Part shown: positions 18,471 through 27,778 of the stretch, in pieces
Layout of the letters: each line of letters begins with the position of its first letter
Position numbering within the stretch: position 1 is the stretch's first letter
Origin: Verrucomicrobiota bacterium
GTDB lineage: Bacteria; Verrucomicrobiota; Verrucomicrobiia; Limisphaerales; DSYF01
Assembly (NCBI GenBank): GCA_025457615.1
Contig: JALOTZ010000033.1
Coordinates: 1 to 47,765, forward strand
DNA: 47,765 bases
Direction: 5' to 3'
The notes under the pieces: generated by a model
The model's input: only the letters and a program-made list of their open reading frames with translations
Database searches by the model: none
Told to the model about the DNA's origin: nothing
Made by a program: the position numbers and the translations under genes

Positions 18471-19226
18471 ATGAGCCCCGTGCTCCACTCCCAGGCCAGC
18501 GAGCCGGCTGTTGAGACCCGATTCCTGGGGGTGATGCGGCGCGGGCGGGGCTGGCGGTTGACGGGGCGTGGTTGGGCGCTGGTCGCGCTGGTGTTCCTGG
18601 CAGGCCTGCTCGGGTTCCTCCTGGGCATCCATCCATTCCTCGCGGTTCAGGCCCCCGTGCGCGCGGACGTACTGGTGGTGGAGGGGTGGGCGGCCGATTA
18701 CGCGATCAAGGCGGCCGCCCGTGAGTTCGAACAAGGAGGGTATGCAACAGTGTATGTGACCGGGGGGCCGATGGAGCGGGGGGCGCCGTTGTCCGAATAC
18801 AGGACCTACGCCGCTTTGGGGGCGGCCGTTCTCGACTACTTTGGCGCGCCAACCAATCACACCCAAGCCGTTCCGGCGCCCAAGGTGCGTCGGGATCGAA
18901 CCTACGCGTCGGCACTGGCGCTGCGGGACTGGATGGAGGCGCAGGACGAAAGCCCAACCGCGCTCAACGTCCTCACCATCGGACCGCACGCGCGTCGCAG
19001 CCGGTTGCTGTACGAAAAGGCCTTTGCGGGCACCTGCCGGATCGGGGTGATTCCCATCGAGCCGCAAGAGTATGATCCAGACCGCTGGTGGGCTTACAGC
19101 GCCGGGGTGCGGACCGTGATGAGCGAGACGGTCGCCTACTTCTACGCCCGGGTGTTCTTCCGGTTCAGCTCGGATCGCCGCCCGGAAAACAAATCAGGGG
19201 CAGGCTCGGGTGAGCCAACCCCTTGA
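18471..19226 (+). CDS. YdcF/SanA-like (DUF218) membrane-anchored protein
   Basis: A 251-residue protein with one transmembrane segment (GWALVALVFLAGLLGFLLG, about residues 36-54) and then a DUF218 domain: ADVLVVEGWAADYAIKAAA, YATVYVTGGPMERG, a VRRDRTYASALALRDWM segment, and NVLTIGPHARRSRLLYEKAF. ElyC/SanA/YdcF proteins of this family are linked to envelope integrity, with no settled reaction. Here GGPMERG and TIGPHARRSR take the positions of the usual TGG and TSxxHxxR motifs. The ATG at 18471 is 7 bp after the FUN14-like stop; homology does not extend into the longer upstream frame. Confidence 0.78.
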   Translation: MSPVLHSQASEPAVETRFLGVMRRGRGWRLTGRGWALVALVFLAGLLGFLLGIHPFLAVQAPVRADVLVVEGWAADYAIKAAAREFEQGGYATVYVTGGPMERGAPLSEYRTYAALGAAVLDYFGAPTNHTQAVPAPKVRRDRTYASALALRDWMEAQDESPTALNVLTIGPHARRSRLLYEKAFAGTCRIGVIPIEPQEYDPDRWWAYSAGVRTVMSETVAYFYARVFFRFSSDRRPENKSGAGSGEPTP

Positions 19227-19288
19227 CGGTGTCCGCTCTCGGACCCGCTGGACGAAATCTTCGGGTGTCAGAGCAAGAACCGGACGGA

Positions 19289-19564
19289 TCAGGCGGTTTG
19301 ACAACCACAACCGCAGGCGTGGGGGACCTGCGAATGAGTGAGAGCATGGTAGATCCAATCCTTCAGGCGCGCCCGCTTCAGCTTGAGATCCTCGATCTCC
19401 TGGTCGGTCGCGAAATCAATCTCCTCCTCGATGCGGTAGATCGCATCGTCCACCGAGTGATACTCATCAAACGCCTTCCGAAACTTCTCGTCGCTGGCTT
19501 TCAGGTGTCGGATGGCCTCCCGGTGTTGAGGAAATTCCCTGACGATTGAATGATGTAGGTCCAT
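19289..19564 (-). CDS. YdcH-like (DUF465) small protein
   Basis: A 91-residue helical protein of the DUF465/YdcH type: MDLHHSIVREFPQHREAIRH, then LKASDEKFRKAFDEYHSVDD and LKLKRARLKDWIYHAL. The charged heptad pattern predicts a helical hairpin or coiled coil. The family has no known function. The tail is unusual: HACGCGCQTA holds three cysteines with CxCxC spacing, perhaps for metal binding. An in-frame Met 14 codons upstream exists, but AAGGAG lies just before the Met at 19564, so I choose the shorter form. It stands alone on the minus strand, convergent with the ydcF-like gene. Confidence 0.78.
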   Translation of the reverse strand: MDLHHSIVREFPQHREAIRHLKASDEKFRKAFDEYHSVDDAIYRIEEEIDFATDQEIEDLKLKRARLKDWIYHALTHSQVPHACGCGCQTA

Positions 19565-19889
19565 GGCGCAGAACTCTCCTTCCTTTAGTCGTTGTTCATA
19601 ATTCACGGTTTTGTAACCGCGCCGTAATTAAGCCCAAGTGGGGTCCGTCTGCCAACCCTTTATTGTCAAAACTTTTGCGGAACCGGGGGTGACCTGTCCA
19701 AATGGCCGGGCCCGGCCTGTTCCTGGCTGGCCCTCCGGCCGGGCTGGCGCCGCCTCCCCCAACCCCAAGAACGCCCCAAGGAGGCTGAATCCACCCTCGC
19801 CCCCTGCAACGGACTACGGGTCAAAAGTCCGCAGCAGCCCCACTGGCGGGGGCGCCCTCACCCAGATTGCGGCCTGCGGATCGCGGCGG
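19565..19889. other. 325-bp gap before the MITE-like repeat
   Basis: No gene is supported. The first 60 bp are AT-rich (TTCACGGTTTTGTAACCGCG) and probably carry the promoter of the YdcH-like gene; CGGTTTTGTAACCG is a short inverted repeat. Around 19805-19860 there are units (CAACGGACTACGGGTC, GTCCGCAGCAGCCCC) akin to those at 12470-12610. Confidence 0.4.
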
Positions 19890-20050
19890 TGGATACATCT
19901 GGACACTGCCCTCGGATCGCGGCCTTCAGGCCGCTTCAACGTCCGAAAGGCACGCGATGGAACGCTTGTTCTGCGGGCTTGCGAATGCGGAAGCGGCATC
20001 AAGGTCGCGCCCCGGCCGGAATTGCGTCCGGGGGCAGTGTCCAGACGCCG
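19890..20050 (+). repeat. MITE-like repeat, copy B (full length)
   Basis: The best-preserved full copy. The left end TCTGGACACTGCCC faces the right end GGGGCAGTGTCCAGA, a near-perfect terminal inverted repeat. Inside are a GCGGCCTTCAGGCCGC palindrome (about 19918-19933) and the shared block ending GCGAATGCGGAAGCGGCATC. It ends 75 bp before miaB and keeps the miaB frame open far upstream. Confidence 0.85.
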
Positions 20051-20124
20051 CGCGCGGCGGAGCCGGGTTTCTCCCTTTTCAAGCCGGACCAGACGCTCTA
20101 GCTTGCGAAGTCCTTAATTTCAGG

Positions 20125-21540
20125 ATGCCCAGCGTTTATATCAAGACCTACGGTTGCCAGATGAACGAGCGGGACAGCGAGGCCGTCGCCGCCCAGCTCG
20201 TGGCCAAGGGCTACACCCTGGCCGTCTCGGAACACGCGGCTGACGTAGTTCTTTTGAACACGTGCAGCGTCCGCGACAACGCCGAGCAGACGGCCTTGGG
20301 CAAGATGCAGGCCATCGCTGGCGACCTCCGCCGGAGCCGTCCGGACGTGGTGTTGGGGTTCATGGGATGCATGGCGCAGAGCCGGGGAAGGGAACTGGTG
20401 GATCGGTTGCCGGATGTGGACCTCGTGCTGGGCACCCAGAAGTTCCATCGGGCGGCGGATTACCTCGACGACCTGCTGTCCGGCCGGCGTGAAAAGGTGG
20501 TGGACGTTGAAGCCGAGCCGGGGAGCGAGTCAGCCATCCGGGAACACGTGCTGAACGGGCGCGGGGGCCGGGCGGTGACCGCCTTCGTCAGCATCATGCA
20601 GGGCTGCAATCAGCACTGCACGTTTTGCATCGTGCCTTTCACCCGCGGACCGGAGCGCAGCCGGACCATTCCGGACATCGTGTCGGAGTGCCGGCAACTG
20701 GCGGAGCAGGGGGTGCGGGAGGTCACGTTGCTGGGACAGATTGTGACCAGTTATGGCCGGCGCGAGCGGCCGATCCAGGAGGGGAAGTCAGGGTTCGTGC
20801 AGCTCCTCGAAGCGGTGCAGGCCATCGAGGGTCTGGAGCGGATTCGTTTCACGTCGCCGCATCCCAAGGGCTATGGCGACGATTTGGTGGAGGCTTACAA
20901 GCGGCTCCCCAAGCTGGTCGAAAGCGCCCATCTGCCCGTGCAGAGCGGCAGCAACCGGGTGCTCAAGTTGATGCATCGCGGCTACACGCGGGAACGGTTC
21001 CTGGAAATCATTAGCAAACTGCGCGCGGTCCGGCCCAACATGGGGTTGACCACGGACATCATCGTCGGCTTCCCCGGTGAGACGGAGGCGGACTTCGAGG
21101 AAACGCTGGCGCTGTGTCGCGAGGTCGAGTTCGACAACGCGTTTCTTTTCAAATACTCGCCCCGCAAGGACACGCCGGCTGCAGCCATGTCCGACCAGGT
21201 GCCGATCGAGGTGATCGAGGAGCGGCATGCGCGGATTCTCTCGGTAATCAACGAGGTCGGGGCGCGGCGCTACGCAGCGCTGATCAGTCGCCGGATGCAG
21301 ATCCTGGTTGAAGGGCCCAGCAAGAAGAACGCGGCACGCATGATGGGACGCACCCGCTGCAACCGGATCGTGGTTTTCGACGGAGCGGACCGCCACCGGG
21401 GGCAACTGATGGACGTGCAGATCGTGAAGTCCGGTCTGTTTACGCTCTACGCCGACCCGGCGATTGTGAATCTCCCCGGTTCCGGCACTTCGGTTCATGA
21501 TGAGCCATTTGTTCCCTGTGGACCTGCTCACCGTCCATGA
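20125..21540 (+). CDS. miaB: tRNA-2-methylthio-N6-dimethylallyladenosine synthase
   Basis: A 471-residue radical-SAM methylthiotransferase adding a methylthio group to i6A37 of tRNAs. The N-terminal UPF0004 domain has its three cluster cysteines: C11 (YGCQMNE), C47 (LNTCSVRD) and C82 (GCMAQ). The radical-SAM motif CNQHCTFC is at 161-168. A TRAM domain closes the protein (ILVEGPSKKN to GQLMDVQIVKSGLF). The continuous frame goes back to 19867, but that part is the MITE-like repeat; homology starts at MPSVYIKTYGCQMNE, so ATG 20125 is the start. MiaB rather than MtaB or RimO is chosen from the YGCQMN start and overall length. Confidence 0.92.
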   Translation: MPSVYIKTYGCQMNERDSEAVAAQLVAKGYTLAVSEHAADVVLLNTCSVRDNAEQTALGKMQAIAGDLRRSRPDVVLGFMGCMAQSRGRELVDRLPDVDLVLGTQKFHRAADYLDDLLSGRREKVVDVEAEPGSESAIREHVLNGRGGRAVTAFVSIMQGCNQHCTFCIVPFTRGPERSRTIPDIVSECRQLAEQGVREVTLLGQIVTSYGRRERPIQEGKSGFVQLLEAVQAIEGLERIRFTSPHPKGYGDDLVEAYKRLPKLVESAHLPVQSGSNRVLKLMHRGYTRERFLEIISKLRAVRPNMGLTTDIIVGFPGETEADFEETLALCREVEFDNAFLFKYSPRKDTPAAAMSDQVPIEVIEERHARILSVINEVGARRYAALISRRMQILVEGPSKKNAARMMGRTRCNRIVVFDGADRHRGQLMDVQIVKSGLFTLYADPAIVNLPGSGTSVHDEPFVPCGPAHRP

Positions 21541-21830
21541 ACCCCTGCACCGTAGCCGCCGCACGGCAGTCGGCGCCCTGATCGCGAACTGGACGCCGCC
21601 TTCAGCCATTCGGACGAACCTCCGCTCTCGGAGCCGGAGATCAGCGCGGACTCACCTGTTTGCGTGCCCCGTACAGGCAGGCGTCCGCGGCTACGGGGTT
21701 GGGGGGGGTAGGGAACACCTCCAAGAATCGGACGTGAGTTGGGGCCATGAACCTGGTAGGGCACCGGTGCTCCGGCCCCACCCTTTCACTGGGTTCATGG
21801 GAAGATGTGGTGGGTGGCAAAGCCGTGCTC
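21541..21830. other. 290-bp gap with a nested palindrome
   Basis: No gene is visible. CCATGAACC (21745-21753) and GGTTCATGG (21792-21800) are perfect inverted arms, and between them GCACCGGTGC (21761-21770) is a perfect palindrome. This could be a dispersed repeat, or a structure acting at the 3' ends of the converging miaB and TIGR03790 transcripts. The part at 21640-21710 is GC-rich with a G run. Confidence 0.5.
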
Positions 21831-24830
21831 TCACGGCGCAAGGGTGACGGTCAGCGGTGCGGTCCGGTAACGCAGTCCGTCGGTCGTGCGGACCAAGGCG
21901 TAAAAGGGATGCTCGCCGATCCCCAGGTCCAGGCCATTGACATGGAACACGGCCGCTGGCTGATTGGTGACGCCGGCGTAGAAGCCTCCGGTGGTGAAGA
22001 GGAGGATCTCCTGGAGGGTGTTGGTGTTGGCCGTCAGGACCAGATCAAAGGTGTTGATGACCGGCAGCACGAGCTGGGGTTCGGCGAGGGCGAGCGTGGC
22101 TTCGAGCGGTGTGTTGGCGACGATGACCGGGAGTGTGTCGAGCGTTTGCGAATACACGTGTGTGCCTTCGTAGGCCACGGCGGTCAGTTCATGGTAGCCG
22201 TCGGCGAGGGTGGTGGTATCAAAATCAAAGTAATGGGTGTCGGAGGAGACGCCGGCACTTACGCAAAGATGGTTGCGCGGAAGGAGATCGGACGAGTTTT
22301 GGTTTAGCCTCGCAGCAGAGCCGGGCGTGACGGAGAGATCAGATGACCCCGTCAGGTTGACTTGGATTTCCGCAGCCAGCCGCCCCTGAGCCCGCGCGCG
22401 CAGATTGAATACGGCCTGCCCAGGGAAGCCCTCGATGAGATCGTCCGCCTCCAACCCGTCCAGTTCAACAAGCTGTGGCGTCGTATTGACCGCGTTCATG
22501 AAGGACCTCACGAAATTGGTCATGCTGACGTTTCCTACCGGATTGGTCACGCTGAGTGTGACCGAGGTTCCGTTCGTCTTGATAGCTTCGAGGGTGAGGC
22601 GGGAGTTCGGCCCAAGAGTTGGCGGTCCGAAAAAGTCCAGTTCAACCCCAAATTCACGCCACCCTTGACTGGTTGAGTCCAGGAACAGGGGTTTGGTGCT
22701 ATACAACCAAGTGGTTAGCGGTTCACCTGCGCCGGATGCGCTGTCTGTCTCGGTCTGGATACTGGGTGATCCAGCCAGGGTGTAAATCGGAACCCAATCT
22801 GTGCTATTGGTGGAGGCCCAGACAATGATGGTGCCGGGTGCGTTATCCTGCACTTGAAGCACGTTGCCACCTGTCGGGGTTTGCCCCACAATCGACACGG
22901 GCGCATAATCGTTGGAATCCGCTGATCGTGTCCGGTAATACAGGGCCGGATGTGTTTCGAGGTTGTCGGCCAGCAACTCCGCGTCGCCGCCCTGCGCGTT
23001 GGTCCAAACATCGGACCACCCCACGAAATCCGAGGAGGCCTGCAGGACATAGGGCCGGTTCGTGGGGCCGACAACCTGAAGTTTGAACTGATTGGAGGCG
23101 GTGACTCCCAGGGCACGCAGTTCCGGCGTCGGAGGGGGAGCTGGCACGGCCACCCGATAGAATTGCTCAGGATGTTGGGATTCATTCGTGTCCACGAATT
23201 CCATCGTGCCCCCCACGGCGTTGGAATAGATGTTCTCCCAATCCAGGAGGTTGGTTGAGGCCTGGAGTACGTTGCTGACCCCGGGTGCGGATTCAAATTG
23301 GATTCTGAATACACCATCGGCAGTCAGACGGGGAGCGGACACGCGTGAAGCGAGTGAATAGGCACCCGGCGCTGCAAGGTAGGTTCTGGGTTCGCCGGAT
23401 GTGGCCTCGTCATCCACCAACTGGAAAACGCCATCCGGCAAAGGCGCTGCGAACGATTGGAGTTCGATGCGGTCGCCATAGGCCTTGGCCTTCACCTGGG
23501 TGACATTGGTGTTCGCCGGTTGATTCATCCACCCGGCGATTCCTGCTGCGATGGACTTGAGGGTGGCGTTGGTCGGCACCTCATATTCCATGGAGTAACC
23601 ATTCAACCGAACCCTCAAACGATTGCCGGCCTGCGGCGTCCAGTTGGTCAACGTCCGGGCGTACGTTCCGTCGAGAAACAGGTCCAGGCGATCCAGATGT
23701 CGGGTGGATGCGTCGGCTGAGAACAACAGGCATAGATTGGTGGTGCCGGTGAGGGTGGCGCGCGGCGGCGGCTCCACCCACCCGCCGGAAAGGGGCCGGC
23801 CCCAAGGCGCGGCCAAAGGTTCTCCCACCAACAACCCCTGGTAAGGTTGTTGAACGCTCTGGTAGTAACACTCGGCCAGGGTGAAGCCTCGCGCCTGGTA
23901 AAAGTAAACCATCGGATCAGGGAACTTCGCGGTGATAGCCAACGGCTCGGTGACCGTGCCGTAGCTGCCCGAGGCGCCAGCCTCGATGAACTCCAGGAGC
24001 GTCGTCTGGCCGGGGTTCTCAAAAATCTGGCCACCGTACGAAGTCATGCTGTCCGCGATCGCACCTGGAAGAAGGCTATTGGGGCTGACATCGAAGTTGG
24101 CCAGGCCCAACTGGCACCCCAGCATATTGGTCCAAGGCGGGGAGTCGGTGGAGTTGGTGCGCACCAGTGAATACCCCGCCAGACGCGCATTGAAGATGGC
24201 GTTGTCAAACGCTCTAAACCGCTTGTTGCGGTCGGGGTCCTTGGACTTGACGAGCCAGGCTGTTTGGGATGGCGAGGTATGGTCACTGTCCACGCCCTGG
24301 TCGATCAAGCGCTTGGCGTCGGCCAGTGAGTTGGCAGTCAGCATCATGGCTAGGAAAGCGTTGGTGGTCGCGGAGCCTGGCCTATCCGTGGCAAACCGCG
24401 CTTCGCTAAAGGCATAACTGTTGTTAGGGTCCGAACCTGCCTTGTACCCGTAATAGAGGGCTGATGTGGTGCTGTTGTTCTGGCTACCGGAAATCCGATA
24501 GGGAATGTTCATGGACAACACCACGTATTGGATCTGGCTTGTCGAGGCATTCTGGCTGACGAAGGCCAGAATCGGATTGAGCAGCAGGTTCGTGAATTCC
24601 TGATACGTCCACTGGATGTTGCTGCCGGGCCAGGAGATCTTCAGCACGTGCTCCGGCGGCACCTGGCGTTTGAGGCGGTAGTAGTTGGCCAGCTCCAGCG
24701 AATTGGAACTGGCCTGGTTGGCGACGATGAGCACGTTCAGCCCGCTGCCGCCCGCCTGGCTCGCACCCGGGTGGAGCAATCCCAGCGCGACAAGGATGGA
24801 GATCCAGGTCGGAGTCAGGACGCGCCCCAT
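21831..24830 (-). CDS. Large secreted TIGR03790-type protein with C-terminal modules
   Basis: A 999-residue protein with a signal peptide (WISILVALGLLHPGASQA). The N-terminal 370 residues are of the TIGR03790 type: NVLIVANQASSNSLELANYY, then LKRQVPPEHVLKISWPG, IQYVVLSMNIPYRI and QPYQGLLVGEPLAAPWGRP. The family is uncharacterised and occurs mostly in Verrucomicrobia, Planctomycetes, Acidobacteria and cyanobacteria. The remaining 600 residues hold at least two copies of a module, YVLQASxxxxxW...(Y/F)YR, for example VLQASTNLLDWENIYSNAVG, plus Ig-like stretches; the multihaem cytochrome carries a related module. The frame runs to a TTG at 24860, but ATG 24830 directly precedes the signal peptide. 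It is downstream of four PEP-CTERM genes on the same strand. Confidence 0.8.
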   Translation of the reverse strand: MGRVLTPTWISILVALGLLHPGASQAGGSGLNVLIVANQASSNSLELANYYRLKRQVPPEHVLKISWPGSNIQWTYQEFTNLLLNPILAFVSQNASTSQIQYVVLSMNIPYRISGSQNNSTTSALYYGYKAGSDPNNSYAFSEARFATDRPGSATTNAFLAMMLTANSLADAKRLIDQGVDSDHTSPSQTAWLVKSKDPDRNKRFRAFDNAIFNARLAGYSLVRTNSTDSPPWTNMLGCQLGLANFDVSPNSLLPGAIADSMTSYGGQIFENPGQTTLLEFIEAGASGSYGTVTEPLAITAKFPDPMVYFYQARGFTLAECYYQSVQQPYQGLLVGEPLAAPWGRPLSGGWVEPPPRATLTGTTNLCLLFSADASTRHLDRLDLFLDGTYARTLTNWTPQAGNRLRVRLNGYSMEYEVPTNATLKSIAAGIAGWMNQPANTNVTQVKAKAYGDRIELQSFAAPLPDGVFQLVDDEATSGEPRTYLAAPGAYSLASRVSAPRLTADGVFRIQFESAPGVSNVLQASTNLLDWENIYSNAVGGTMEFVDTNESQHPEQFYRVAVPAPPPTPELRALGVTASNQFKLQVVGPTNRPYVLQASSDFVGWSDVWTNAQGGDAELLADNLETHPALYYRTRSADSNDYAPVSIVGQTPTGGNVLQVQDNAPGTIIVWASTNSTDWVPIYTLAGSPSIQTETDSASGAGEPLTTWLYSTKPLFLDSTSQGWREFGVELDFFGPPTLGPNSRLTLEAIKTNGTSVTLSVTNPVGNVSMTNFVRSFMNAVNTTPQLVELDGLEADDLIEGFPGQAVFNLRARAQGRLAAEIQVNLTGSSDLSVTPGSAARLNQNSSDLLPRNHLCVSAGVSSDTHYFDFDTTTLADGYHELTAVAYEGTHVYSQTLDTLPVIVANTPLEATLALAEPQLVLPVINTFDLVLTANTNTLQEILLFTTGGFYAGVTNQPAAVFHVNGLDLGIGEHPFYALVRTTDGLRYRTAPLTVTLAP

Positions 24831-25010
24831 GCCCCCGTTAAGCAACGGGATCACAAACAAGGTGTGGCACTATATCCGCCCCGGCGCTGGTTTGTCGATT
24901 GCTGGGTGCGGATTGTCGCGAAAATGTTGCAGGCATGGCGCGGGTTGCCGTGGAGGGTTGGTCTTGCCGTCGAGGCCCACGGCGCCAAGCTGAGGTTTGT
25001 GGAGAACCAC

Positions 25011-25706
25011 CTATCTTTCCTGGCGGCTCGCGGTCCGAGGACGGAGCGCAAGCCAGCCCAGCGCTGTCAGGGCGAGCAGACTCGCGCTATTCGGTTCAGG
25101 AATGTAAGTGATGGTTTCCGCCCCAAGCCAGGCGCTGCCGCCGGCCAGCGTGTTTTGAACATGGGCGGCCGTGTAGAAGGGACCGTGACCTCCAGCGGGT
25201 TGGCTTTCGTAGATGAAGCTTTCCCTGGTGATGGAGCCCGCCCCGCTGTAGGTGAGCAGATAGCTTACACTCTCGTTCCGGTTGAACGTATCGCTGGTGT
25301 TCCCGCCCGTGGCAAAGTCGAGTCGGACGTCATATTTTCCATCTCCGTCCGCCTTCAGGTTGTTCTCGGAGAGGGTCCACGCCGGGGGGGTAAACAAGCC
25401 CGAGGAACCCAGGAAGGTGAAGCCGAGCGCCCCAAGGTCCAAGGAATCGTCGAAGTTGAAATAGAACTGCCTGACGTTCTCCTGGCCTGTGAGATTGCCG
25501 GTGGCTTCTAGGGTGAACAGAACCTGATTGGGAGCCACGTCGTCGAGGGTGGCGGTCACCCAAGGTGCGGCGGCGCTCGCCGGAGGGGTGTTGGTGCCGC
25601 TGAAGACCAGGTCCAGGTCGAATTGGACCTGCGCAATGGAATGGCACTCAAAAAGAAACGCCCCACCTAAGGAGAGGAGCACGACCGGTACGACTGGTAA
25701 CTTCAT
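25011..25706 (-). CDS. PEP-CTERM protein 1
   Basis: A 231-residue secreted protein: signal peptide (VVPVVLLSLGGAFLFECHSIA), a Ser/Thr/Asn-rich beta-type body, and a C-terminal PEP-CTERM signal (IPEPNSASLLALTALGWLAL followed by RPRTASRQER). Exosortase EpsH/XrtA-type enzymes cut such signals and pass the protein to the outer surface, usually in exopolysaccharide-forming bacteria. No exosortase is in the window. The body does not match a family I can name. GCxxAQ is absent, so this is not a lipoprotein. Nearest neighbours on the same strand are other PEP-CTERM genes and the large TIGR03790-type gene. Confidence 0.85.
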   Translation of the reverse strand: MKLPVVPVVLLSLGGAFLFECHSIAQVQFDLDLVFSGTNTPPASAAAPWVTATLDDVAPNQVLFTLEATGNLTGQENVRQFYFNFDDSLDLGALGFTFLGSSGLFTPPAWTLSENNLKADGDGKYDVRLDFATGGNTSDTFNRNESVSYLLTYSGAGSITRESFIYESQPAGGHGPFYTAAHVQNTLAGGSAWLGAETITYIPEPNSASLLALTALGWLALRPRTASRQER

Positions 25707-25824
25707 GGTACGACTTAAACGACTTCTTCTCTCCTGGGTGGGGCGCTATGAACTGCTGAATCTTGATTTTCTGCTGTTTCGCTACTGCGTTAGGGTTAAC
25801 TGCGCTTGCTGGAACTGCATCAAG

Positions 25825-26742
25825 TCAAACTTTTCGCCGCACGGTGAAGCGCAAAAGCGCCGTCACTCCGAGCAGACTAAGGGCAACTGAGCCTGGTTCG
25901 GGAATGGGGGTCACCACCAGGCGCTTGTCCACCCCGACTCCTGCAGTGCCGCCGCCGGCAATGTTGAAGTCCCATTGGATGGCATACGCCGCGTCCGCCG
26001 GGGTCACCGGGCCGAATGTCGAAAGAGCCGTTGCACCCACAGTCGGGGACAGCACCATGCCGGCACTGGAGGCGAGCGGATTGATCGTCGCATTGAGTTT
26101 GTTCAGGATGACGCTGCTGTCGCCCAGTTCTCCCAGCAATGGCTTTCCATTAAAAATCGCAGCATGTGAGTTGCCGACCTCCGACTGTCTCGCCTCAAAC
26201 CATCCAACCGTGCTGCCAAACGGGAACACCGAGTCATTCATTCCGAGAAGACTGACTCCTTCAGCGGGAGCCGTCCCTCCCAAGTCAAAGTCACTGAACA
26301 TGAACAGGGAGAGATTCAGAGCAGACCCGGAATTGTTCAGAATGGAAACACTCTCCTTCAGCAGGGACTGGCCCGAGGCAAAATCCGATCCTGTAAGTTC
26401 GTACGATATCTGTATGGAGAACTGATTGAGAGCATCGGTATAGGTCGTGAGAACCTTGTTGGCACTGATCGGAGTCACCACCAACGCACCTAATTGATCC
26501 ACCGACACCCGTTGTCCACCGACTTGAACCCACCACCACTGTTTCTCCAGATGGTCCTGGCCGCTGACAATCCAGTCATAAACACCCGCCTGGGTGCCGG
26601 GATCTATCCAAACCCCAGAGCTTCCTTGGGTCAATTGTACCGGGTCAACAGCAGTCGAGGGGAGCACGAAAACTCCCACGCCCAGACAGGCCAGCAGCCG
26701 CATTCTCATTCCGTCCACCCTATTGTTTTGATTCGCTTGCAT
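25825..26742 (-). CDS. PEP-CTERM protein 2, paralogue of protein 3
   Basis: About 305 residues. Signal peptide MRLLACLGVGVFVLPSTA near the start; PEP-CTERM tail IPEPGSVALSLLGVTALLRF then TVRRKV. The body aligns with the next gene: DWIVSGQDHLEKQWWWVQVG with DWNVGGADHLTSQAFWVRAA, then FSIQISYELTGSDFASGQ with YSINISYQLTSLSADKAQ, and SDFDLGG with NNFDLAH. This indicates a tandem duplication followed by strong divergence. The open frame starts at a GTG (26748); ATG 26742 and two later Mets are alternatives. Its role is unknown; a surface or matrix protein is the likely class. Confidence 0.82.
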   Translation of the reverse strand: MQANQNNRVDGMRMRLLACLGVGVFVLPSTAVDPVQLTQGSSGVWIDPGTQAGVYDWIVSGQDHLEKQWWWVQVGGQRVSVDQLGALVVTPISANKVLTTYTDALNQFSIQISYELTGSDFASGQSLLKESVSILNNSGSALNLSLFMFSDFDLGGTAPAEGVSLLGMNDSVFPFGSTVGWFEARQSEVGNSHAAIFNGKPLLGELGDSSVILNKLNATINPLASSAGMVLSPTVGATALSTFGPVTPADAAYAIQWDFNIAGGGTAGVGVDKRLVVTPIPEPGSVALSLLGVTALLRFTVRRKV

Positions 26743-26882
26743 GATCACAGGTCTTTCTTGATTGGGTTTTTTCCTGCTCCAGCAGCGATGCGGCTCAAAC
26801 GGCTCTCCGCGATCGTCGCCCTATCCGCTCCGCTCACTTAAATCCACACCATCTCGCACAGAAGCTCGCGCCTCGGCTATCA

Positions 26883-27743
26883 TTATCTCCTCAGCCTGCG
26901 AGCGACCACCATCCCGGCACCGAGGAGCGCCAATGAGGCAATACTGGGCTCGGGAATTACAGTGACGTCCAAAGTCTTGATCTTGCTGATGGTCTCGGTT
27001 GCACCCGCACCCAGTGTGTAGCTCCACTCAAAGGCAAACTCGACGTTGCCTGGCCCCACCGTGCCTGTCATGTTGTTCAGATCATCCACGTCACTGTCCA
27101 CCAACTTGGTATAGATGGTTGCGTAATACGCTGTTTCAGCGAGCACTGAGGGGGGATTGTTCTGGACCGTGGCTTCCTCGCTTATACCGCCAAACCCAAG
27201 CTCGATTTGCTGTGCCATGGTTGGCCCCCCCGTGAGTGAATCGCGCAAGATGCGCACATAGTCGCCACTCAGGTTATGGGCTAGATCGAAGTTGTTGTAC
27301 TGAAAAAAGCTGAGGCCCAAGTCGCTGGTTGAATTATTGCGAATGGTGATGCTCTCCAGAATCTGGGCCTTGTCGGCGGAAAGGGAAGTGAGCTGATACG
27401 AAATGTTGATCGAATACAGGCCACTTACTGAGAACACGGATGTCACAGAATCCGCAGTCGTTTGGCTGCTGCTTGAATGGATCTCAGCCAGCGACGTTTC
27501 CCGGGTGTCTCCCGCGGCACGAACCCAGAAGGCCTGGCTAGTGAGGTGGTCAGCACCGCCGACATTCCAGTCGGTCATGCCCCCGATGCTGGTCGGGGTG
27601 TAAGTTGCAGTCGAGGATCCGTGCGACAACGTGTAGGTCTGGGCATTGGCCTGAGGTTGCAGCACAGCCCAAGCGCCGATCACGCAAACAGACGCCCTTA
27701 CGATGCTTTGAATGATGTTTTCCATGGTTGCTTGTGGTTTCAT
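26883..27743 (-). CDS. PEP-CTERM protein 3, paralogue of protein 2
   Basis: A 286-residue protein: signal peptide (VCVIGAWAVLQPQANAQ), a beta-rich body with many Ser/Thr/Asn, and the tail VIPEPSIASLALLGAGMVVA with RRLRR. GGGAGAAC-like purine-rich sequence precedes the ATG at 27743. The body shares the DWNVGGADHL, SINISYQL and FDL landmarks with protein 2. A gap of 140 bp separates the two genes, so each may have its own promoter. Function unknown. Confidence 0.82.
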   Translation of the reverse strand: MKPQATMENIIQSIVRASVCVIGAWAVLQPQANAQTYTLSHGSSTATYTPTSIGGMTDWNVGGADHLTSQAFWVRAAGDTRETSLAEIHSSSSQTTADSVTSVFSVSGLYSINISYQLTSLSADKAQILESITIRNNSTSDLGLSFFQYNNFDLAHNLSGDYVRILRDSLTGGPTMAQQIELGFGGISEEATVQNNPPSVLAETAYYATIYTKLVDSDVDDLNNMTGTVGPGNVEFAFEWSYTLGAGATETISKIKTLDVTVIPEPSIASLALLGAGMVVARRLRR

Positions 27744-27778
27744 GTTCTTGATTGTTCTCCCTTGAGTTCCTTTTTAGT

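Noticed and set aside
19867-20124. Upstream extension of the miaB frame
   Set aside because: This part is the MITE-like copy B and has no miaB homology; the family start is at 20125.
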